The notes under the pieces: generated by a model | Database searches by the model: none | Told to the model about the DNA's origin: nothing | The model's input: the letters and a program-made list of their open reading frames with translations, nothing else | Part shown: one piece after another, positions 1 to 4,512 of the stretch | How the letters are laid out: the number at the start of each line of letters is the position of its first letter | How positions within the stretch are numbered: the first letter of the stretch is position 1 | DNA from: Thioalkalivibrio sp. | GTDB taxonomy: Bacteria; Pseudomonadota; Gammaproteobacteria; Ectothiorhodospirales; Ectothiorhodospiraceae | Length of the DNA: 5,821 nucleotides | NCBI GenBank assembly: GCA_003553165.1 | Contig: PUOZ01000200.1 | Location: forward strand, 1 to 5,821 | Direction of reading: 5' to 3' | Made by a program: the position numbers and the translations under genes

Positions 1-66
1 CCTGTTGCTCGGTGACCGCCATCCCGCCCCTTCTGGGTTCTCTGGAAAGGCGATCAAGGTTACGGG

Positions 67-111
67 CAACCGGCCAAAATAGTTGTCGTCAACCGGCCAA
101 AGTAATTGTCG
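67..111. repeat. two tandem 22-bp repeats, IS21-like terminal repeats
   Basis: Two 22-bp copies lie at 67-88 and 90-111, separated by one base, and differ at only two positions. Each begins CAACCGGCCAAA and ends TTGTCG. Short repeated blocks with a CCGGCCAAA core are typical of the ends of IS21-family elements, where IstA binds several copies inside each terminus. No istA or istB reading frame is recognisable in the 66 bases to the left, so this would be either the very end of an element lying outside the window or a solo remnant. The IS21 assignment rests on recalled resemblance; the repeat itself is directly visible. Confidence 0.4.
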
Positions 112-152
112 CTGGATACCGAAAAACGGAACCGGTGACCGGTCAGCTTTTG

Positions 153-181
153 TTGCACCTGGTAAAGGATGCGCATAAAAT
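153..181 (+). promoter_or_regulatory. putative sigma70 promoter of ccdAB
   Basis: TTGCAC (153-158) is followed after 17 bases by TAAAAT (176-181), which matches five of six -10 consensus positions; the -35 match is weaker, three of six. Transcription would begin near 188, leaving a leader of roughly 23 bases before the ccdA start at 211. The spacing and position fit a promoter for the ccdA-ccdB pair. This is inferred from consensus only. Confidence 0.4.
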
Positions 182-190
182 GGGCGCATA
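171..190. promoter_or_regulatory. GCGCATA direct repeats, possible CcdA operator
   Basis: GCGCATA occurs at 171-177 and 184-190, one copy touching the -10 element and the other at the presumed transcription start. CcdA proteins are ribbon-helix-helix repressors that bind repeated short sites over their own promoter, so this is the natural operator candidate. A further doubled ACCGGT (131-136 and 138-143) lies upstream and could be an additional site. Binding is inference. Confidence 0.25.
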
Positions 191-210
191 CGCACCTATG
201 GGCCTGAGCA

Positions 211-453
211 ATGGATATTGAAACTGCAGCCGAGGAGAAATCACCAGTCAATCTGCGGATTCGTACCTCGCTGAAGAAAAAGGCAAAAAGCCTTGGAGTG
301 AATTTGTCGCAGACTTTGGAAAAGTCGCTGGAAGACGAAATCAGCCGCCGCGAACAACTCGAATGGCTGGAGGTGAATCGTCAAGCGATTGAGGCTTACA
401 ACCGGCGCATCAATGAACGTGGTCCGGCCTTAGCCGTGTATCCCAGCTTCTGA
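211..453 (+). CDS. ccdA: type II antitoxin, CcdA family
   Basis: An 80-residue protein of the usual CcdA size. CcdA neutralises the gyrase poison CcdB and represses its own operon. Residues 13-46 form a ribbon-helix-helix DNA-binding region: strand VNLRIR (13-18), a lysine-rich first helix (about 20-28), the GVNLS turn (29-33) and a second helix. The C-terminal part begins at Trp52 and carries a charged helix with NRRINERG (64-71), then a tail ending LAVYPSF, the typical toxin-binding tail of chromosomal CcdA proteins. The ATG at 211 gives the normal N-terminal length; the Shine-Dalgarno sequence is poor, the best purines being GGG around 200-202. The stop at 451-453 is seven bases before the ccdB start, so the pair is arranged as a standard operon. 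The antitoxin appears intact although its toxin partner is interrupted. Family assignment is confident; whether it is still expressed is unknown. Confidence 0.88.
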   Translation: MDIETAAEEKSPVNLRIRTSLKKKAKSLGVNLSQTLEKSLEDEISRREQLEWLEVNRQAIEAYNRRINERGPALAVYPSF

Positions 454-460
454 GGCCGGC

Positions 461-778
461 ATGCCGCAATTTGATTACTACGCCAACCCCAATCCCTAGT
501 CACGTGAGTGGGCTCCATATATCGTGGATCTTCAGCATGAAATGCTGAGTTCGCTCGGTACCCGGATTATGGCGCCGCTGGTTGTAGCCAAAGCGTCAGG
601 GGAGCCCACAATGCAGCGCCTGAATCCGGTGTTGTCTGTCGAAGACCAAGAGTGCTTCTTGTCAACAGCCGAAGTGGCGGCAGTTCCTTTGCAACAGCTA
701 TCTGCGTGTCGTGGAAATCTAGCCGAGCATCGTGGCGAACTGCTTGCGGCAGTGGATCTCCTGTTCACAGCGGTATAG
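461..778 (+). pseudogene. ccdB: ccdB gyrase-inhibitor toxin with amber stop at codon 13
   Basis: Starting at the ATG at 461, the frame reads MPQFDYYANPNP, the standard CcdB N-terminus, then meets TAG at 497-499. It continues without any other stop or frameshift to the TAG at 776-778. Ignoring the amber codon, the product would be 105 codons, the normal CcdB length. It aligns with F-plasmid CcdB at VDLQ (VDVQ in F), GTRIMAPL (GRRMVIPL), LNPVL (LYPVV), TAEVAAVP (TTDMASVP) and the C-terminal helix ending DLLFTAV (NLMFWGI in F). The gyrase-contacting WGI end of F CcdB is replaced by TAV, a divergence that may or may not matter in this subfamily. GAGG (452-455), overlapping the ccdA stop, is a good Shine-Dalgarno for the ATG at 461. 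An internal GTG at 524 could give an 84-residue fragment lacking the first beta strand, but has no good ribosome site. Likely an inactive toxin through a recent point mutation such as CAG to TAG; a sequencing error or amber suppression is possible. Confidence 0.85.
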
Positions 779-1017
779 GCATTTCGGTGGTGGTGGCGTT
801 GCGCCCCAACAACACGTCCGTGCCAGTGCTGGATGTGTTTCGCTGCATGGCTGTGTGGGCAGGGCTGCCCTCCCGCGACGCGCTGGCCCCCGGCCTGTGA
901 GCGTGACACTGGGCATGGGTCCTCTGGTCCCATCTCAATACTGCGCCACCGTGGGGTCCAGCTCTATCCGCCCTCGGGTGCCGGGGGTTGCCGCAGGCTT
1001 CGGGGCATTACTAAACC

Positions 1018-1047
1018 GGCTGTTGGTAAAGCCACTTTGCAACGGCC
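1018..1047 (-). terminator. strong hairpin, possible terminator or structured RNA
   Basis: Arms GGCTGTTG (1018-1025) and CAACGGCC (1040-1047) pair over eight positions with one G-U wobble as read on the plus strand. A small internal loop separates them from a second stem AAAG/CTTT (1028-1031 with 1035-1038) closed by a CCA loop. On the minus strand it lies about 72 bases past the sulfotransferase stop. Only a short T-containing run (GGTTTAG) follows on that strand, so it is not a classical intrinsic terminator. Strand and role are inferred. Confidence 0.35.
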
Positions 1048-1052
1048 AGAAA

Positions 1053-1073
1053 CCCGGGCGATGGAGGCCCGGG
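1053..1073 (-). terminator. GC-rich hairpin downstream of minus-strand sulfotransferase
   Basis: A perfect inverted repeat CCCGGGC (1053-1059) and GCCCGGG (1067-1073) with a seven-base loop. On the minus strand it is 46 bases beyond the sulfotransferase stop and is followed by TTTCTGG, a weak U-tract. It is the best terminator candidate for that gene. GCCACT (1031-1036) and AGTGGC (1074-1079) could extend the stem, but that pairing would compete with the hairpin at 1018-1047. Confidence 0.4.
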
Positions 1074-1119
1074 AGTGGCAATTCCAATAGCCGCATTAGG
1101 ACGAAGGTCGCATGGCCCA

Positions 1120-1899
1120 CTAGCCGGCGCCCCGCTTTCCGGCCCTTCGCCTGAGGCGCCGCAGTGCCGTTTTGGGTGTGCTCAGCGCCTGGAATAGCCT
1201 GAACTGGGAATCCAGGCGCCGGTTGATCAGCGCCATCAGTTCGGGCGTGCCCGCAACGCTCTGCGCATAGCGGGCGGCTGCGCCGTAGCGCCCTTTCCTG
1301 CAGTGGCGCTCTACGATTTTCCATGCATTCTTGTCGGCCGAGGCATTCGCCACTGGAACGCTGATGCCGGCTGGGTCGATGCCGAGCAGGGCAGCGATCT
1401 TTGGCATGGCGTCGCCCTGCTCCCAGCAGACCTCGGCAAAGCGATCCGAGCCCGCGAAGAACTGCCGCGCTGACTCGTTGTGGTCCCGATAGAGCTCGCG
1501 TAGCTGGTCCTCGTGGCCGTCGACTTCGTAACAGCCATACGCGATCCTGAAAGCCTCGGTGGGACCGTTGCGAAGGTTCAGGGAACGCAGGCTTTCAAGC
1601 CACGTTCCCCCGGAGCTCCGGGTGGTCAGCACGAAGATGCTGTCCGGATAGCGCTCGGCCAGCCGCTCGTAGATGAGCGGGTAAGGCAGGTCGCACAAGC
1701 AGTCGTACTTGTCGGCGATCGCGCAGATGTCGTCGAAGCGACCGAGCTCGTGCAGCGCCAGCCCGAGACCAGATGGCCCGGACCGTGTCAGAAAGCCAAG
1801 CTGTGTCATGACCGCGCTGAACGAGGTGGTGCCCGTCCTGCTCAAGCCGATACAGAAGATTTTTGGTTGCATGCGGCGCACCGAGGATTCGCAAGCCAT
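1120..1899 (-). CDS. P-loop sulfotransferase, Sulfotransfer_4-like
   Basis: Predicted to move sulfate from PAPS to an acceptor, here probably a glycan or glycolipid, in the cytoplasm. Residues 18-26 (GLSRTGTTS) form the 5'-phosphosulfate-binding loop right after a hydrophobic strand. DLP (70-72) lies where this family has a conserved acidic-Pro motif. Strand IFVLTTR with Arg94, Trp100 and Ser103 matches the 3'-phosphate-binding element R...W..S. The length, 259 residues, is normal for a small bacterial sulfotransferase. The C-terminus is strongly basic (RRLRRRAGKR) and there is no signal peptide or membrane segment. The start is uncertain: the ATG at 1899 or the in-frame ATG at 1872 (residue 10), nine residues before the loop; neither has a clear Shine-Dalgarno, and a TGA closes the frame just upstream of the first. 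It is divergent from the next sulfotransferase with a 167-base gap and so has its own promoter. The acceptor cannot be predicted. Confidence 0.85.
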   Translation of the reverse strand: MACESSVRRMQPKIFCIGLSRTGTTSFSAVMTQLGFLTRSGPSGLGLALHELGRFDDICAIADKYDCLCDLPYPLIYERLAERYPDSIFVLTTRSSGGTWLESLRSLNLRNGPTEAFRIAYGCYEVDGHEDQLRELYRDHNESARQFFAGSDRFAEVCWEQGDAMPKIAALLGIDPAGISVPVANASADKNAWKIVERHCRKGRYGAAARYAQSVAGTPELMALINRRLDSQFRLFQALSTPKTALRRLRRRAGKRGAG

Positions 1900-1903
1900 G
1901 CCA

Positions 1904-1921
1904 GTGAAATCAAAGTTTCAC
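1904..1921. promoter_or_regulatory. inverted repeat GTGAAA-N6-TTTCAC, possible operator
   Basis: A perfect dyad, GTGAAA (1904-1909) and TTTCAC (1916-1921), lies four bases upstream of the first possible start of the minus-strand sulfotransferase. If the later start (1872) is used, it sits in the leader or promoter. Its size fits a dimeric repressor site; as RNA it would be a weak hairpin. No regulator is encoded in the window, so this is suggestion only. Confidence 0.25.
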
Positions 1922-1968
1922 CCGTTGGCGCGAGGATTGCCAGCGACTGTAGTGTCCGGTCGGCCGGC

Positions 1969-1988
1969 CCGGGCATGCGGTTGCCCGG
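1969..1988. promoter_or_regulatory. GC-rich dyad in divergent intergenic region
   Basis: CCGGGCA (1969-1975) and TGCCCGG (1982-1988) form a perfect seven-base-pair stem with a six-base loop. It sits near the middle of the 167-base gap between the two divergent sulfotransferase genes. No T-run follows on either strand, so it is not a terminator; a protein-binding dyad shared by both promoters is possible but unproven. Confidence 0.2.
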
Positions 1989-2006
1989 CGCGATCGAAAC
2001 GCCGAC

Positions 2007-2036
2007 GAGACAAGTTCCCGCCGTTGGGTCTATGAT
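2007..2036 (+). promoter_or_regulatory. putative promoter of the plus-strand glycan genes
   Basis: GAGACA (2007-2012, four of six -35 positions) and TATGAT (2031-2036, five of six -10 positions) are separated by 18 bases. Transcription would start near 2043, about 24 bases before the ATG at 2067. GGAAGG (2054-2059) lies seven bases from that ATG and is a good Shine-Dalgarno. The order and spacing are coherent for a promoter driving at least the first plus-strand sulfotransferase. Confidence 0.4.
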
Positions 2037-2066
2037 TGCGACGGAAATCAGCCGGAAGGTCAAGGC

Positions 2067-2924
2067 ATGAACCCGCACGATCGCGCTCCCGGACGAAAGC
2101 CCTCGCTTCCCGCGCGCCTTCAGAGGAGCGCCCGGATTCTGCTGGGGGCGCTGCGTCCCCCGGGGCAGTACGGTATTTCCCATCCGAAAAGCGGCCGCAC
2201 CTGGCTGCGCGCGATGGTCGGCCGTGTGTTGTGCGGCCGGACCGGGCTGTCCGAGACGGAGCTGCTGAATACCCGGGTACTGACCGCGGCGGCCGGGCTG
2301 CCGGTGCTGAAGTGGCATCATGGCGGCGCATCGCTGAAGAGCCCCTGCCCGCGCCACGACGAGCTGCATTTTGACGAGCGCTTCGCCGGCAAGTCGATCA
2401 TTTTCGTGATTCGCGATCCACGCGACACGCTGGTGTCTTCGTACTTCCAGGCGGTCAAGCGATCGGAATCGATCACCGGCGACGTCGGCGAGATCGGCGA
2501 ATTCATCCGTAGCAGCGAGCGCGGCCTCCTGAAATGGATCGCGTTCCACAATCTCTGGCACGAGAATCTGGCGCGCCTGCGATCGTTCCACCTTGTCCGC
2601 TACGAATCCATGCACGCCGAGCCCGTCGCCACGCTGCGCGGCGTGCTCGAGGCCATGGGGCTGCGCGAAGTCCGCGACGAGGAACTGACTAGCGCCGTCG
2701 AGTTCGCGCGCTTCGACAACCTGAGATCGCTCGAGGCGAGCGGTCGACTGCGCGATACCGCGCTGAAGCCTAAAGATGCCTCTGACCCTGATTCTTTCAA
2801 GGTTCGCAAGGGCCAGGTCGGCGGCTACCGTGAAACGCTCAATGAGGACGATCTCGCGTTCATCGAGGATATGCTGAAGCATTACCCCTGCCCCCTGTAC
2901 ATCAAGAATTACCGGCAAGCCTGA
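2067..2924 (+). CDS. PAPS-dependent sulfotransferase, Sulfotransfer_1 type
   Basis: A 285-residue enzyme with the full classical sulfotransferase signature, predicted to sulfate hydroxyl groups of a carbohydrate or lipid acceptor using PAPS. PKSGRTW (40-46) is the 5'-phosphosulfate loop. KWHHGG (82-87) supplies the probable catalytic histidine (His84 or His85). IIFVIRDPRDTLVSSYFQ (111-128) is the 3'-phosphate-binding strand and helix, with Arg116 and Ser124. FKVRKGQVGGY (244-254) is the C-terminal RKG...G loop that contacts the 3'-phosphate. All key positions are present, so it should be active. It has no signal peptide and is probably cytoplasmic; the first 33 residues are basic. The ATG at 2067 is favoured by GGAAGG seven bases upstream. 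An 87-base gap separates it from the methyltransferase gene. It is unlike the other two sulfotransferases except in the cofactor motifs, so it is not a recent duplicate. The acceptor is unknown. Confidence 0.92.
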   Translation: MNPHDRAPGRKPSLPARLQRSARILLGALRPPGQYGISHPKSGRTWLRAMVGRVLCGRTGLSETELLNTRVLTAAAGLPVLKWHHGGASLKSPCPRHDELHFDERFAGKSIIFVIRDPRDTLVSSYFQAVKRSESITGDVGEIGEFIRSSERGLLKWIAFHNLWHENLARLRSFHLVRYESMHAEPVATLRGVLEAMGLREVRDEELTSAVEFARFDNLRSLEASGRLRDTALKPKDASDPDSFKVRKGQVGGYRETLNEDDLAFIEDMLKHYPCPLYIKNYRQA

Positions 2925-2987
2925 GGCCCGCGCCGCGGACCGGGGTACCAGGATTGCTGCGCCTCGCCGGGGGACGCTGCAGCAACC

Positions 2988-3011
2988 AGGAACGTTGACA
3001 GGAACGTTGAA
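2988..3011 (+). repeat. tandem duplicated Shine-Dalgarno unit before fkbM-type gene
   Basis: AGGAACGTTGAC (2988-2999) is followed immediately by AGGAACGTTGAA (3000-3011), then the ATG at 3012. The second AGGA is eight bases from the ATG and is the likely ribosome-binding site; the first copy is an exact spare one unit upstream. The duplicate fixes the choice of start and looks like a recent slippage event. Confidence 0.8.
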
Positions 3012-3818
3012 ATGGCAAGCGTGGTGAAACGTCTGGCGGGCCGCATGGGCTACGAGATCAGGAAGAAGTACGGCACGCTGCCGACGCTCGACTTCCTCGA
3101 GACATTGCTGCTCGGTGCGCTGGCCGCAGAAGGCCGCCTGAACGTCGTGCAGGTCGGCGCCAATGACGGCAGCCACAGCGATCCGATCTACCGCTTCCTG
3201 ATGAGGTACAAGCAGTTCACCACGGCGCTGTTGATCGAGCCGCAGCCCGAGGTCATCGGCTACCTGCGGGATGCCTATGCCGATCATCCAAACACCTCGA
3301 TATACAACGGTGCGATCGGTGCAGGCGAACGGCTGACGCTGTATCGGATCAGCCCCGACCTCTGGGATTCCTTCCGCGTCTCCTACCTCAAAGGCGCGCC
3401 GGCGTACCGCGCGCCGAGCGGGCTGACCTCCGGCAGCAAGGCGCATGTGATTGCGGCCGCAAGCCGTCACCTCGCCAACAAGGTTCCTGCCGAGGAGGCC
3501 GTGGAAGAACTGCATGTGCCCTGCACCCAGCTGCGGCCGCTGCTCGTCGGGCGCGGCTTCCCTTTAACGGTGCACCTGCTCCAGGTCGATGCCGAGGGCG
3601 CCGACGACGAGGTGCTCTTCGCCTGCAACCTCGAAGAGCTGTGCCCCGCAATTATCAACTTCGAATCGAAGCATCTGGTCGGCCAGCGCATGGCCAGGTT
3701 GCAAGCGTTGCTGTCGGCTCTCGGTTACACGCTGTACCAGTGGAACAAGACCGACACGGTCGCGCTCAGGTTCGGTCATGGGGCAGGTGAGCGCACGATG
3801 GGATCAGGATCGGAATGA
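3012..3818 (+). CDS. FkbM-family SAM-dependent methyltransferase
   Basis: A 268-residue protein of the FkbM family, whose members O-methylate sugars and related hydroxyl groups using S-adenosylmethionine and often lie in polysaccharide clusters. NVVQVGANDGSHSDP (44-58) is SAM motif I, typical of FkbM proteins. LLIEPQPEV (73-81) holds the acidic residue expected to bind the SAM ribose (Glu76). LLQVDAEGADDEVL (189-202) is the family's D-x-EG motif, and INFESKHL (215-222) corresponds to the following strand with a conserved Asn/Glu. An N-terminal stretch of about 40 residues precedes the SAM domain and may be helical. The ATG at 3012 is supported by AGGA eight bases upstream. The last codons overlap the next gene by ATGA, and the C-terminal tail after about residue 254 is Gly/Ser-rich and probably unstructured. 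By context the substrate is a sugar residue of the cluster's glycan; that is inference. The family call is firm. Confidence 0.92.
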   Translation: MASVVKRLAGRMGYEIRKKYGTLPTLDFLETLLLGALAAEGRLNVVQVGANDGSHSDPIYRFLMRYKQFTTALLIEPQPEVIGYLRDAYADHPNTSIYNGAIGAGERLTLYRISPDLWDSFRVSYLKGAPAYRAPSGLTSGSKAHVIAAASRHLANKVPAEEAVEELHVPCTQLRPLLVGRGFPLTVHLLQVDAEGADDEVLFACNLEELCPAIINFESKHLVGQRMARLQALLSALGYTLYQWNKTDTVALRFGHGAGERTMGSGSE

Positions 3819-4504
3819 GCCCGGATCCGGATCGATCCGCGCCGCTGCCCCGGGTGGTGCAGATCGGCTTCCACAAGTGCGGAACCCGCAGCCTTGAACA
3901 GCTGTTCAGGGGCGCCGGCCACCGCGTGGTCAAGTTCAAGCTGCGGCGCCCGTTTCGCCGCAGCCGCAATGCCGCCTTGCTGATTCGCGAGAATCTTGCG
4001 GCGGGCAGGAAAGCCTTCGCGGGTTTCGAGGATTTCACCTTCTACGCCGACCTGATCTACCAGTCGGACGACGATGCCTTCGAGCCGATCCGGCATTTCC
4101 GCGAGATCATGCGTGATTATCCGGACACGATCCTGCTCCTGAACGTACGCCGGCGCGAGGACTGGATCAGGTCCCGATTCAATCACGGGCATGGCGAGTT
4201 CCTGAGACGCTTCATGCGACAGCGGGGCATCGACTCGCCCGAGGAGATTGTTGCCGGTTGGCGAGAGGAATGGGATAACCACCTGGCGAATGTCCGTGCC
4301 TTTATGGCGGATCGGCCCGAGCAGCTGGTCGAGTTCGACCTGGACAACGATTCGGTGCAAGTGCTGATCAAGCGGCTTCCGGAGTATCGCCTGAGGACAG
4401 AGGACTGGCGGGATATCGGCCGCACCCGCGGCGTCCGCCGTCACCCCCTGGTCGCCCGGCTGAAGCGGATCTGGGCCCATGTCCGCTGGCGACCGTCGGC
4501 CTGA
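3815..4504 (+). CDS. P-loop sulfotransferase family protein
   Basis: A 229-residue protein predicted to be a small PAPS-dependent sulfotransferase. VVQIGFHKCGTRSLEQLF (14-31) is a clear 5'-phosphosulfate loop with Lys21, Gly23 and Thr24. ILLLNVRRREDWIRS (106-120) is the 3'-phosphate-binding element with Arg112, Trp117 and Ser120 in the R....W..S spacing. FTFYADLIY (74-82) lies where related enzymes carry the conserved aspartate segment. The C-terminus is rich in Arg and Trp. There is no RKG loop like that of the gene at 2067, and the loop sequence differs from that of the minus-strand gene, so this is a third subtype. The start at 3815 overlaps the methyltransferase stop as ATGA, which implies translational coupling, and the next gene starts eight bases after its stop. 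It is cytoplasmic by the absence of any signal or membrane segment. At 229 residues it is at the short end for the family but has both cofactor motifs. Confidence 0.85.
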   Translation: MSPDPDRSAPLPRVVQIGFHKCGTRSLEQLFRGAGHRVVKFKLRRPFRRSRNAALLIRENLAAGRKAFAGFEDFTFYADLIYQSDDDAFEPIRHFREIMRDYPDTILLLNVRRREDWIRSRFNHGHGEFLRRFMRQRGIDSPEEIVAGWREEWDNHLANVRAFMADRPEQLVEFDLDNDSVQVLIKRLPEYRLRTEDWRDIGRTRGVRRHPLVARLKRIWAHVRWRPSA

Positions 4505-4512
4505 TCCGGTCG

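Larger units (their letters stand above)
779..1119. other. intergenic stretch with hairpins, no convincing gene
   Basis: These roughly 340 bases separate the ccdB remnant from the 3' end of the minus-strand sulfotransferase. No frame gives a protein I can recognise. A short stretch (776-900) is open with mostly G/C third positions and reads like a protein fragment (ISVVVALRPNNTS...), which might be debris of a lost gene. Three hairpins are visible: a small one at 915-933 (ATGGG/CCCAT arms), a strong one at 1018-1047 and another at 1053-1073. The stretch therefore probably contains the terminator of the sulfotransferase gene plus decayed DNA. Confidence 0.5.

Noticed and set aside
12..221. Plus-strand open frame of 69 codons at the left edge
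   Set aside because: It runs through the 22-bp repeats and the ccdA promoter region and overlaps the ccdA start; composition and sequence do not resemble a protein family.
1018..1047. Hairpin considered as an integron attC site
   Set aside because: The GTT and AAC elements are in the wrong order for attC, and no integrase or cassette arrangement is present.
732..1154. Plus-strand open frame of 140 codons between ccdB and the sulfotransferase
   Set aside because: It starts inside ccdB in another frame, crosses the hairpins, overlaps the 3' end of the minus-strand gene, and is low in recognisable features.
1842..3515. Very long minus-strand open frame (557 codons) opposite the sulfotransferase and methyltransferase genes
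   Set aside because: It lies antisense to two genes with full family motifs and has no recognisable domain. Long antisense frames are expected opposite GC-rich coding DNA.
3776..4480. Minus-strand open frame of 234 codons opposite the third sulfotransferase
   Set aside because: Shadow of the plus-strand gene, which has the P-loop and R....W..S motifs and is coupled to its neighbours by ATGA; the antisense product matches nothing I know.
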